Source: an uncultured Lachnospiraceae bacterium (GTDB lineage Bacteria > Bacillota > Clostridia > Lachnospirales > Lachnospiraceae). Taken from it: a DNA stretch of 64,000 nt. The position numbers were made by a program, and so were the translations under genes. The stretch lies in the NCBI GenBank assembly GCA_910579505.1, contig CAJTTZ010000013.1, positions 1 through 64,000 of the forward strand, read 5' to 3'. The number at the start of each line of letters is the position of its first letter. The first letter of the stretch is position 1. The notes below the pieces were generated by a model, which saw only the letters and a program-made list of their open reading frames with translations, had not been told where the DNA came from and ran no database searches. Below, in pieces: positions 7,264 through 15,166 of this stretch.

Positions 7264-8117
7264 CGAATGGATTTGATGAAATGATTTTGAATATGACCGA
7301 CACCACGCCGGAGCCGGAGGACTACACCGGCGAGGACGGGCTTTTATACTGCGGGAAGTGCCACAAGCCCAAAGAGGGCTATTTCCCCAAAGAAACCGCC
7401 GCATGGCTGGGGCGTGACCGCCACCCGGCAGAATGTGACTGCCAGCGGGCAGAGCGTGAGGAACGGGAAGCCGCAGAGAAACAGCGCAGTCACCTTGAAA
7501 CTGTCGAGCGGTTGAAGCGGCGGGGCTTTACAGACCCGGCTATGCAGGGCTGGACGTTTGAGAACGACAACGGCAAGTGCCCGCAAATGGAACACGCCCA
7601 TTTCTATGTGGAGAACTGGGAAACCATGAAAGAGCGCAACATTGGCTATCTGCTATGGGGCGGCGTTGGCACAGGCAAGAGCTATTTTGCGGGCTGTATC
7701 GCAAATGCCCTTATGGAGCGTGAAATCCCCGTGTGCATGACAAACTTTGCATTGATATTGGGTGACCTTGCCGCCAGCTTTGAGGGCAGGAATGAATATA
7801 TCTCCCGACTTTGCAGCTTCCCGCTGCTTATCCTTGACGATTTTGGAATGGAACGGGGAACGGAATACGGCTTAGAGCAGGTCTACAACGTGATTGACAG
7901 CCGTTACCGCAGCGGCAGGCCGCTGATCGTCACGACTAATCTCACGCTGGAGGACTTGCAGCACCCGGAGGACACCGCCCACGCCCGCATTTATGACCGT
8001 CTGATTGAAATGTGTTCTCCTGTCCGCTTTACCGGGAGCAACTTCCGAAAAGCCACGGCGCAGGAGAAAATGGGACAACTGAAAAAGCTGATGAACAGAA
8101 AGGAGAGCCGCCTATGA
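7260..8117 (+). CDS. DnaC/IstB-like helicase loader ATPase
   Basis: A 285-residue AAA+ protein. CxxC at 31-34 with C59 and C61 suggests a small zinc site at the N-terminus. Walker A is GGVGTGKS (134-141) and Walker B is LLILDDF (189-195), followed by sensor-like VTTNLTLEDL. It would load the replicative helicase at an origin opened by the preceding initiator. The start overlaps the initiator stop (ATGA) and the end overlaps tnpW, so all three are one translational unit. An IstB transposition helper is the alternative, but the gene order favours replication. Confidence 0.88.
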   Translation: MTNGFDEMILNMTDTTPEPEDYTGEDGLLYCGKCHKPKEGYFPKETAAWLGRDRHPAECDCQRAEREEREAAEKQRSHLETVERLKRRGFTDPAMQGWTFENDNGKCPQMEHAHFYVENWETMKERNIGYLLWGGVGTGKSYFAGCIANALMEREIPVCMTNFALILGDLAASFEGRNEYISRLCSFPLLILDDFGMERGTEYGLEQVYNVIDSRYRSGRPLIVTTNLTLEDLQHPEDTAHARIYDRLIEMCSPVRFTGSNFRKATAQEKMGQLKKLMNRKESRL

Positions 8118-8296
8118 CCAACACCCCAAAGAATGACCGCAGCACCCGCCGCCCGGATTGCGTGACGGAAATCCGCATAGGTAATTCTGTCCTTGTCGTT
8201 TCCGGCTATTTCAAGCAGGACACCACCGCCACCGCCGCCGATAAAATGCTGAAAGTGCTGGAAGCGGAAGCTGCTACACAAAAATCGGCAATTTGA
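8114..8296 (+). CDS. tnpW: TnpW-like transposon protein
   Basis: A 60-residue protein with the TnpW pattern PDCVTEIRIGNSVLVVSGYFKQD followed by TAADKMLKVLEAE. It is found between the DnaC-like gene and the serine recombinase in many clostridial elements; its function is unknown. The ATG at 8114 overlaps the upstream stop and follows AGGAGAG. Confidence 0.78.
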   Translation: MTNTPKNDRSTRRPDCVTEIRIGNSVLVVSGYFKQDTTATAADKMLKVLEAEAATQKSAI

Positions 8297-8324
8297 CGGG
8301 ACGTAAAGAAGCAGAAAGGACTGT

Positions 8325-8379
8325 ACAGCCAGCCCCGGCGTGTGGTATGATAGTCATACGGAATAGTGGGGCTGGCTGT
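8325..8379 (+). promoter_or_regulatory. Inverted repeat with extended -10 promoter before the serine recombinase
   Basis: ACAGCCAGCCCC (8325-8336) and GGGGCTGGCTGT (8368-8379) are perfect arms 31 bases apart. Between them lie TGGTATGAT, an extended -10 box, and an inner palindrome GTATGA-TAG-TCATAC. The layout fits an operator over the recombinase promoter, or an RNA hairpin in its leader. Confidence 0.6.
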
Positions 8380-8396
8380 CGGAAATGGAGGACACT

Positions 8397-10007
8397 ATGT
8401 TAAGACAGACCACCCGAAACCTTATTACCGCCCTTTATCCGAGATTATCCCACGAGGACGAGCTGCAAGGTGAGAGCAATTCTATTTCAAACCAGAAGCG
8501 TATTCTTGAAACCTATGCGAAGCAGAACGGCTTTTCCAATCTGCAATGGTACACAGATGACGGTTATTCTGGGGCGAACTTCCAAAGACCCGGTTTTCAA
8601 GCCATGCTTGCGGACATTGAAGCCGGAAAAGTCGGCACCGTTATCGTCAAGGATATGTCACGGTTAGGGCGAAACTATCTGCAAGTGGGAATGTATACGG
8701 AAATGATTTTCCCACAGAAAGGCGTCCGCTTTATCGCTATCAATGACGGAGTGGACAGCGCACAGGGCGACAATGATTTTGCCCCTCTGCGGAACATTTT
8801 TAACGAATGGCTGGTGAGAGATACGAGCAAGAAAATCAAAGCAGTAAAACGGTCTAAGGGTATGAGCGGGAAGCCCGTCACGAGCAAACCCGTATACGGC
8901 TACTTTATGGACGAGGACGAAAATTTTATCATTGACGGGGAAGCCGCCCCTGTTGTGCGGCAGATTTACAGCTTGTGCCTTGCCGGGAACGGGCCGACCA
9001 AGATAGCCCGTATGCTCACAGAGCAGGAGATCCCCACGCCGGGAACGCTGGAATACCGTCGGACGGGAAGCACCCGCCGCTACCACCCCGGCTATGAGTG
9101 CAAGTGGGCGACCAATACCGTGGTACATATCCTTGAAAACAGGGAGTACACGGGCTGTCTGGTAAACTTCAAGACGGAGAAGCCGTCCTACAAGACCAAG
9201 CACAGCGTAGAGAACCCCATTGAGAAACAGGCGATTTTCGAGAACCACCATGAGCCTATCATTGACACCCAGATGTGGGAGCGTGTGCAGGAGTTACGCA
9301 AGCAGCGCAAACGCCCGAACCGCTATGATGAAGTGGGCTTATTCTCCGGCATACTCTTTTGTGCCGACTGCGGCAGCGTCCTTTACCAGCAGCGTTACCA
9401 GAACGCCACCCGCAAGCAGGATTGTTATATCTGCGGGAGCTACAAGAAGCGTACCCGTGACTGTACGGCGCACTTTATCCGCACCGACCTGTTGACCGCC
9501 GGAGTGACCGACAATCTGCGGAAAGTCACCAGCTATGCAGCGAAGCACGAAGCCCGGTTTATGAAGCTGCTGATCGAGCAGAACGAGGACGGGGGCAAGC
9601 GCAGGAACGCCGCAAGGAAAAAGGAGCTGGAAGCCGCCGAGAAGCGTATCAGCGAGTTATCCGCTATCTTCAAGCGGCTGTATGAGGACAGCGTGACCGG
9701 GCGCATTTCAGACGAGCGTTTCACGGAGCTGTCGGCAGACTATGAAGCCGAGCAGAAAGAACTGAAAGAGAGAGCCGCCGCTATCCGGGCAGAGCTTTCC
9801 AAAGCGCAGGAAGCCACGGTAAACGCAGAAAAGTTTATGAATGTTGTCCGCAAGTACACCAGCTTTGAAGAACTTACCCCTACCCTTTTGCGTGAGTTTG
9901 TGGAGAAAATCGTTGTGCATGAGTGCAGCTATGACGAGAACGGCACACGCAGACAGGACATTGATATTTATTACTCTTTCGTTGGCAAGGTAGACCTGCC
10001 CGAATGA
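8397..10007 (+). CDS. Large serine recombinase (TnpX-like), first of two
   Basis: A 536-residue resolvase/invertase-family integrase. The catalytic motif YPRLS gives Ser18 as nucleophile. The resolvase domain continues through VIVKDMSRLGRNYLQ. The recombinase domain starts near 170. A zinc ribbon (CADCGS, then CYICGSYKK...C) lies around 325-365, and a coiled coil occupies 400-470. Start 8397 is preferred over the in-frame ATG at 8385 because GGAGG (8387-8391) lies 5 bases before it. It is expected to excise and insert the nested module through a circular intermediate. The gene ends just before a terminator and the cut Maff2 frame. Confidence 0.92.
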   Translation: MLRQTTRNLITALYPRLSHEDELQGESNSISNQKRILETYAKQNGFSNLQWYTDDGYSGANFQRPGFQAMLADIEAGKVGTVIVKDMSRLGRNYLQVGMYTEMIFPQKGVRFIAINDGVDSAQGDNDFAPLRNIFNEWLVRDTSKKIKAVKRSKGMSGKPVTSKPVYGYFMDEDENFIIDGEAAPVVRQIYSLCLAGNGPTKIARMLTEQEIPTPGTLEYRRTGSTRRYHPGYECKWATNTVVHILENREYTGCLVNFKTEKPSYKTKHSVENPIEKQAIFENHHEPIIDTQMWERVQELRKQRKRPNRYDEVGLFSGILFCADCGSVLYQQRYQNATRKQDCYICGSYKKRTRDCTAHFIRTDLLTAGVTDNLRKVTSYAAKHEARFMKLLIEQNEDGGKRRNAARKKELEAAEKRISELSAIFKRLYEDSVTGRISDERFTELSADYEAEQKELKERAAAIRAELSKAQEATVNAEKFMNVVRKYTSFEELTPTLLREFVEKIVVHECSYDENGTRRQDIDIYYSFVGKVDLPE

Positions 10008-10015
10008 CCGCCCGA

Positions 10016-10056
10016 CCTATCCGGCGCAATGCGCAAACGCCGGATAGGAACGGCAA
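10016..10056 (+). terminator. Terminator after the serine recombinase
   Basis: CCTATCCGGCG (10016-10026) pairs perfectly with CGCCGGATAGG (10038-10048) across an 11-base loop, followed at a few bases by AATTTTTT. Confidence 0.8.
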
Positions 10057-10094
10057 AATTTTTTACACTTCTACTACTTCTTTATCACACATCA

Positions 10095-10190
10095 GCAAAA
10101 AGTCAAGGCATGAAACAGCTTATGGCAGGCGGCGGCGTTGCGCTGATCGGCACAACCTTAATCCCGCTGCTTTCCGGCTTGTTCGGTTAA
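10095..10190 (+). pseudogene. 3' remnant of a Maff2-family mobile element protein
   Basis: Thirty-one codons in frame read AKSQGMKQLMAGGGVALIG followed by TTLIPLLSGLFG and a stop. This is the conserved C-terminus of the small membrane Maff2 protein that precedes the VirB6-like gene in Tn1549-like operons. The N-terminal membrane segment and start are absent, and the sequence upstream of 10,095 belongs to the serine recombinase module. The site marks the insertion or recombination junction. Confidence 0.75.
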
Positions 10191-10209
10191 TCCGGGGAGG
10201 TAGTCTTTT

Positions 10210-11079
10210 ATGGAGAGCATATTTGAAGCCATTAACGAATGGCTAAAGGAGCTTTTAATCGGGGCGATTAACGGAAACCTGTCAAATATGTTCGGGGACG
10301 TGAACGAGAAAGTAGGCACGATAGCGGCACAGGCAGGGCAGACCCCGCAGGGTTGGAACGGCGGCGTATTTTCCATGATACAGAACCTTTCACAGACCGT
10401 CATTCTCCCCATTGCGGGGCTTGTCATAACCTATGTGCTATGCGTGGAGCTAATCGGCATGATAACGGACAAAAACAGCCTGCATGACATTGATACTTTC
10501 ATGTTCTTTAAGTATGTATTCAAAGCGTGGGTAGCGGTCTACCTTGTTACCCACGTCTTTGACATTACTATGGCGGTCTTTGACGTGGGGCAGCATTTAG
10601 TAAACAGTGCGGCGGGCGTGATAAGCTCCGACACCACTATTGACGTGGAAAGCACCCTTGCCACAATGACCGCCAACATGGAAACAATGGAAGTCCCCGA
10701 ACTTCTCTTACTTGTAATGGAAACCGCCGCAGTTAGCATGTGCATGAAAATAATGTCCGTGCTGATAACGGTTATCCTCTACGGCAGAATGATAGAAATA
10801 TATCTGACCTGCTCCGTTGCCCCTATCCCCTTTGCGACCATGACGAACCGGGAATGGGGAAGCATTGGGAACAACTACCTAAAAGGCTTGTTTGCATTGG
10901 GCGTACAGGGCTTTTTCATCATGGTTTGTGTCGGTATCTACGCCGTGCTTGTGAATGAAATGGTAATCGCAACAAACCTGCACAGTGCCATTTTCAGCAT
11001 AGCAGCCTACACCGTGATACTCTGCTTTTCCCTCTTTAAGACGGGAAGCCTTGCAAAGAGCATTTTCCACGCACATTAG
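10210..11079 (+). CDS. VirB6-like polytopic conjugation protein
   Basis: A 289-residue membrane protein with five or six hydrophobic segments after an amphipathic start (MESIFEAINEWLKELLIGAI). It corresponds to the gene that follows Maff2 in Tn1549-like transfer regions and is equated with VirB6/TrbL, part of the type IV secretion channel in the cell membrane. The start follows GGGGAGG at 10,194-10,200. It should be followed closely by PrgI, but a 500-base AT-rich insertion intervenes. Confidence 0.82.
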   Translation: MESIFEAINEWLKELLIGAINGNLSNMFGDVNEKVGTIAAQAGQTPQGWNGGVFSMIQNLSQTVILPIAGLVITYVLCVELIGMITDKNSLHDIDTFMFFKYVFKAWVAVYLVTHVFDITMAVFDVGQHLVNSAAGVISSDTTIDVESTLATMTANMETMEVPELLLLVMETAAVSMCMKIMSVLITVILYGRMIEIYLTCSVAPIPFATMTNREWGSIGNNYLKGLFALGVQGFFIMVCVGIYAVLVNEMVIATNLHSAIFSIAAYTVILCFSLFKTGSLAKSIFHAH

Positions 11080-11591
11080 CAACAGCTTTATTTTTACAAG
11101 CCAATATGTAATACAAGCAGAAACTTTATGTTGATCTATTCTTTTTATGTTTTGCAGAGGGCTTGTCCTTTTTTATTATTTTTATTTTGAACTTCCACGG
11201 ACGAATTACCTCAATCTCTAATTCCATAATATCCGAATTGCGGATAGAGCAAAGTACAATTACCAAAATCAATATAACTAGGGCTAGTCCCAAAATTAGT
11301 AATGTCATAGGCATTTCTCCTTTGTCAAATATTGTCACTTACACTTATATAATATGCACGATAAAAAAATGTATATCATCAAACTTGCAAATTTTTTATT
11401 TTTTTCTCCGTGATGTGACAAAAAAGAATAGGAAAGTTTTCAAAGAAGCCCGTAAAAATCAACACTTTTTGACTATTTCCTCAAAACACGGTATCTCTAA
11501 CAAAACAATCCAACTTATCTATGACTAAATGGCGGGTGTCCTATCTCATGTAAAAAAGCAACAATTCTAATCAACTGAAAGGAGGTAATCA
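11080..11591. other. AT-rich island interrupting the conjugation operon
   Basis: About 500 bases, far more AT-rich than the flanks, separate the VirB6-like and PrgI genes, which normally adjoin. It holds a small minus-strand membrane protein gene. A plus-strand open frame ends DVTKKNRKVFKEARKNQ... SKHGISNKTIQLIYD at 11,528 without a convincing start; this may be the tail of a lost gene. No transposase or clear terminal repeats are visible. Confidence 0.6.
11126..11308 (-). CDS. Small single-span membrane protein in the AT-rich island
   Basis: A 60-residue protein with one N-terminal membrane helix (LLILGLALVILILVIVLC) and a basic C-terminal tail (KIKIIKKDKPSAKHKKN). The ATG at 11,308 is preferred because AAAGGAG lies 8 bases upstream on the minus strand. 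It runs against the surrounding operon and has foreign base composition. The function is not recognised; a small toxin or regulator is possible. Confidence 0.45.
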   Translation of the reverse strand: MTLLILGLALVILILVIVLCSIRNSDIMELEIEVIRPWKFKIKIIKKDKPSAKHKKNRST

Positions 11592-12098
11592 ATGGCATAT
11601 GTCACAGTACCCAAAGACCTTACGAAAGTAAAGAGCAAGGTTGCGCTGAACCTTACCAAGCGGCAGCTTGTGTGTTTCAGTATGGCGGCGGTTGTGGGCG
11701 TACCGCTTTTCTTTCTTATCAAGGGCAGCGTCCCGCAGACCGCAGCGACCTTTATCATGGTGCTTGCCATGCTCCCGTTTTTCATGTTCGCCATGTACGA
11801 GAAGCACGGGCAGCCGCTTGAAACCATTTTAGGCAACATCATCAAAGTGTTTTTCCTAACGCCAAAGGAACGACCGTACAGGACGGAAAACTATTACGCC
11901 GTCTTAGGAAAGCAACGGAAACTTAACAAGGAGGTAACAGCCATTGCGAAAAAAAGCTATCAAAGACAGACCGCAAAAGCAGCCCACAAAGGAAAAGATC
12001 AGACTGACACGGGCAGAAAAAAAGGAGATAGCCACCCTCATGCGGCAGGCAAAGGGGGACGGGAAAAAGCACACCGCACAGCAGACAATCCCCTATGA
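11592..12098 (+). CDS. prgI: PrgI-family conjugation protein
   Basis: A 168-residue protein with the PrgI N-terminus AYVTVPKDLTKVKSKVALN and two membrane helices at about 30-50 and 55-75, then KERPYRTENYYAVL. PrgI proteins are small membrane parts of Gram-positive type IV secretion systems, always next to the VirB4 ATPase. Start ATG follows AAAGGAGGT. The final 52 residues overlap the VirB4 gene in another frame and are low-complexity and basic, longer than usual for the family. Confidence 0.87.
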   Translation: MAYVTVPKDLTKVKSKVALNLTKRQLVCFSMAAVVGVPLFFLIKGSVPQTAATFIMVLAMLPFFMFAMYEKHGQPLETILGNIIKVFFLTPKERPYRTENYYAVLGKQRKLNKEVTAIAKKSYQRQTAKAAHKGKDQTDTGRKKGDSHPHAAGKGGREKAHRTADNPL

Positions 12099-14370
12099 AA
12101 CCATGTACCCGGACGGGATATGCCGAGTAAAAGACAACCTTTTCTCAAAAAGCATTGAGTTTTCCGACATCAACTATCAGCTTGCACAGCCGGACGACAA
12201 GACAGCGACCTTTGAAGCCCTCTGCGACTTCTACAACTCACTTGACAGCTCCGTAGGCTTGCAGCTTACCTTTGTGAACCGTGTCGCCGGGCAGGGGGAC
12301 TTCTCAAAGAGTATCGCCATACCGCCGCAGCAGGACGGTTTTGATGATGTGCGGGAAGAATACGCCGCCATGCTCCAAAACCAACTTGCAAAGGGCAACA
12401 ACGGGCTTGTGAAGCGCAAATACCTCACGTTCACACTGGAAGCCGACAGCCTTAAAAATGCAAAATCCCGGCTGAACCGACTGGAAACGGATATATTGAA
12501 CCACTTAAAAATCTTAGGGGCGGCGAACAAGCCGCTTGACGGGAAAGATCGGCTTGAAGTGCTGCACGGCATTTTCCACCCGGACGGGGACAGGCGTTTC
12601 ATGTTTAACTGGAAATGGCTTGTACCGTCCGGGCTTTCCACGAAAGATTTTATTGCGCCGCCCTCATTTGCTTTCAGAAACGGGCGAATGTTCGGCATGG
12701 GCGACAAGACCGGGGCGGTATCGTTCTTACAGATACTTGCGCCGGAACTCAACGACCGCCTGCTTGCCGACCTCTTGAACGTGGACGGGCATTTACTTGT
12801 AAACCTGCATATCCGCAGTATCGACCAGAGCGAAGCCATAAAGACCATAAAACGCAAGATAACAGACTTAGACGCTATGAAGATAGCCGAGCAGAAAAAG
12901 GCGGTACGGAGCGGCTACGATATGGATATAATACCGTCCGACCTTGCCACCTACGGCGGGGACGCTAAAGACCTGTTACGGGACTTGCAGAGCCGCAACG
13001 AGCGAATGTTTTTACTGACTTTCCTTGTGGTAAACCTTGCCGACAATAAGCAGCAGCTTGAAAATCAGATTTTCCAAACGGCGGGCGTGGCGCAGAAAGC
13101 CAACTGTTCCCTTGTGCGCCTTGACTATCAGCAGGAAGCCGGGCTTATGTCGTCCCTGCCTTTGGGACTGAATGAAATCCCCATACAGAGGGGGCTTACG
13201 ACAAGCAGCACGGCTATTTTCGTGCCGTTTACCACGCAGGAGCTTTTTCAGAACGGGGAAGCCCTCTACTACGGGCTGAACGCCCTTTCAAGCAACATGA
13301 TACTTGCCGACCGCAAGAAGCTGAAAAACCCTAACGGCTTGATTTTGGGGACACCGGGAAGCGGCAAGAGCTTTTCTGCCAAGCGTGAGATCACTAACGT
13401 ATTCCTTGTGGCAGACAAAAAGGACTGTATCTTGATATGCGACCCCGAAGCCGAGTATGCGCCGCTTGTCAACCGTTTAGGCGGGCAGGTTGTGAAAATC
13501 TCCCCCACAAGCAAAGACTTTGTGAACCCTATGGACTTGAACCTCAACTATTCCGAGGACGAAAGCCCCTTATCGCTCAAAAGTGATTTTATCCTTTCCC
13601 TTTGCGAGCTTGTCGTGGGCGGCAAAAGCGGCTTAGAGCCTATCGAAAAGACGGTCATTGACCGAGCCGTGCGGGAGGTTTACCGGGAATACCTTGCAGA
13701 CCCTACCCCGGCGAAAATGCCGATTTTGGAGGACTTGTATAACGCACTAAAGAAGCAGCCGGAAGCGGAAGCCGCACGGGTAGCCGCAGCACTGGAACTG
13801 TATGTGCATGGAAGCCTTAACGTGTTCAACCACCGCACCAACATAGACATACATAACCGCCTTGTCTGCTTTGACATTAAGGAATTAGGCAAGCAGCTCA
13901 AAAAGTTAGGTATGCTCATCATACAAGACCAAGTATGGGGGCGGGTAACTGAAAACAGGGAACTCCACGCTAACACATGGTTCTATTGCGATGAATTTCA
14001 CTTGCTGCTGAAAGAGGAACAGACGGCAGCTTACAGCGTTGAGATTTGGAAAAGATTTAGAAAGTGGGGCGGAATACCGACAGGAATTACACAGAATGTC
14101 AAAGATTTACTTGCAAGTCGGGAGATTGAAAACATCTTTGAGAACAGCGATTTTATCTATATGCTGAACCAAGCGGGCGGCGACAGGCAGATTTTAGCCA
14201 AGCAGTTAGGCATATCGAATAAGCAGCTCTCCTATGTGACGCACTCCGAAGCCGGGCAGGGGCTTATCTTCTACGGCAACGTGATACTCCCCTTTGTAGA
14301 CCGTTTCCCGACCGACACCGAGCTTTACCGCATAATGACGACACGCCCGGAGGAACTTGCCAATGGATAA
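11944..14370 (+). CDS. VirB4/TraE-like conjugation ATPase
   Basis: An 808-residue ATPase that powers the mating channel from the cytoplasmic face. After a basic N-terminus comes the VirB4 N-terminal domain. The ATPase domain has Walker A LGTPGSGKS at about residue 468 and a Walker B region near WFYCDEFHLLL. Conserved GGIPTGITQNVKDLL and FIYMLNQAGGDR follow. TTG at 11,944 is supported by AAGGAGGT upstream. The end overlaps the next gene by 8 bases from its ATG. Confidence 0.92.
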   Translation: MRKKAIKDRPQKQPTKEKIRLTRAEKKEIATLMRQAKGDGKKHTAQQTIPYETMYPDGICRVKDNLFSKSIEFSDINYQLAQPDDKTATFEALCDFYNSLDSSVGLQLTFVNRVAGQGDFSKSIAIPPQQDGFDDVREEYAAMLQNQLAKGNNGLVKRKYLTFTLEADSLKNAKSRLNRLETDILNHLKILGAANKPLDGKDRLEVLHGIFHPDGDRRFMFNWKWLVPSGLSTKDFIAPPSFAFRNGRMFGMGDKTGAVSFLQILAPELNDRLLADLLNVDGHLLVNLHIRSIDQSEAIKTIKRKITDLDAMKIAEQKKAVRSGYDMDIIPSDLATYGGDAKDLLRDLQSRNERMFLLTFLVVNLADNKQQLENQIFQTAGVAQKANCSLVRLDYQQEAGLMSSLPLGLNEIPIQRGLTTSSTAIFVPFTTQELFQNGEALYYGLNALSSNMILADRKKLKNPNGLILGTPGSGKSFSAKREITNVFLVADKKDCILICDPEAEYAPLVNRLGGQVVKISPTSKDFVNPMDLNLNYSEDESPLSLKSDFILSLCELVVGGKSGLEPIEKTVIDRAVREVYREYLADPTPAKMPILEDLYNALKKQPEAEAARVAAALELYVHGSLNVFNHRTNIDIHNRLVCFDIKELGKQLKKLGMLIIQDQVWGRVTENRELHANTWFYCDEFHLLLKEEQTAAYSVEIWKRFRKWGGIPTGITQNVKDLLASREIENIFENSDFIYMLNQAGGDRQILAKQLGISNKQLSYVTHSEAGQGLIFYGNVILPFVDRFPTDTELYRIMTTRPEELANG

Positions 14371-15160
14371 AAAAACCGCCCTTACCGTACAAAGGACTGA
14401 CCCGGAAACGGCGGTTGCGTTTATCCGCAGATACCACTATTCAAAAGTGCTGCCCCGCCTTACAAGGCATTACTTAGGCATTTATGAGGGCGGGCAGCTT
14501 TCCGGCGTTGTCCTCTTAGGTTGGGGGACGCAGCCTTTACAGACGATAAGAAAGATTTTCCCGGCGCACGGACTTACAACAGCGTCCTATTTGGAAATCG
14601 GGAAAATGTGCTTTCTCCCGGAAAAGAACCATACCGGGTATTTTGGCAGCCTTGCGCTCTCCGCACTCATAAAGTGGGTACGGGACAACACGGGCTGCCT
14701 TTTCCTTTACACCCTTGCGGACGGCATTATGGGAAAATGCGGGTATGTGTACCAAGCGGCGAATTTCCGCTATTTGGGACACTTCACAACGAGCGTTTAC
14801 CGGGACAGCGCAACCGGGGAAAAGATACACCCCCGGAGTGCCGGGCAGCTCTTATCAGAAAACGCAGCGTTGGAGGGCGTTGCAAAGAAGAACTGGCTGA
14901 CCCATGATTTCTGCGCCGCAAAGGGGATTGAGAAGATCAACGGGCGAATGTTCCGCTATATCTACCCGCTGACCGGGGAAGCGAAAAAAATCTTGAACAG
15001 CTACCCGCAGTACCAAAGCATACCCCACCCGAAAGACAAGGATTTATATTTTGCCGTCCGTACCGGGCAAAGACAGTACAGACAGATACCGCCGCCCCGG
15101 TTCGACCGGGACGTGTGCAACTATAACCCGCAGAAATACGGGCAGGCAGAAAGGAGGTAA
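14363..15160 (+). CDS. Mom-like DNA modification protein (GNAT fold)
   Basis: The 265-residue protein begins with an element like phage Mu Mom: RRYHYSKVLPRLTRHYLGIY, then SYLEIGKMCF, SALIKWVRD and GYVYQAANFRYLG. Mom converts adenine to N6-methylcarbamoyl adenine and shields DNA from restriction. By family this protein may modify the ICE before transfer; activity here is inferred. ATG 14,363 has GGAGG at 10 bases. It is tightly packed between VirB4 and the NlpC/P60 gene, so it is transcribed with the transfer genes. Confidence 0.75.
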   Translation: MDKKTALTVQRTDPETAVAFIRRYHYSKVLPRLTRHYLGIYEGGQLSGVVLLGWGTQPLQTIRKIFPAHGLTTASYLEIGKMCFLPEKNHTGYFGSLALSALIKWVRDNTGCLFLYTLADGIMGKCGYVYQAANFRYLGHFTTSVYRDSATGEKIHPRSAGQLLSENAALEGVAKKNWLTHDFCAAKGIEKINGRMFRYIYPLTGEAKKILNSYPQYQSIPHPKDKDLYFAVRTGQRQYRQIPPPRFDRDVCNYNPQKYGQAERR

Positions 15161-15166
15161 CAGGGC

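Larger units (their letters stand above)
2768..10094 (+). mobile_element. Nested mobilisable module with its own serine recombinase, inserted into a Maff2 gene
   Basis: The block carries sigma factor, HTH protein, oriT-like repeats, MobC, relaxase, replication initiator, DnaC-like loader, TnpW and a TnpX-like serine recombinase in one orientation. This is a self-contained mobilisation and replication unit. Its right edge falls at about 10,094, where the reading frame of a Maff2-family ICE protein starts abruptly in mid-gene. The left edge cannot be fixed: the missing Maff2 5' part and the VirD4 gene usually found upstream of it are not in the window, so the insertion may also include the tetracycline-resistance genes to the left. 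The 2,768 boundary is only the first base after the methyltransferase gene. Confidence 0.6.
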
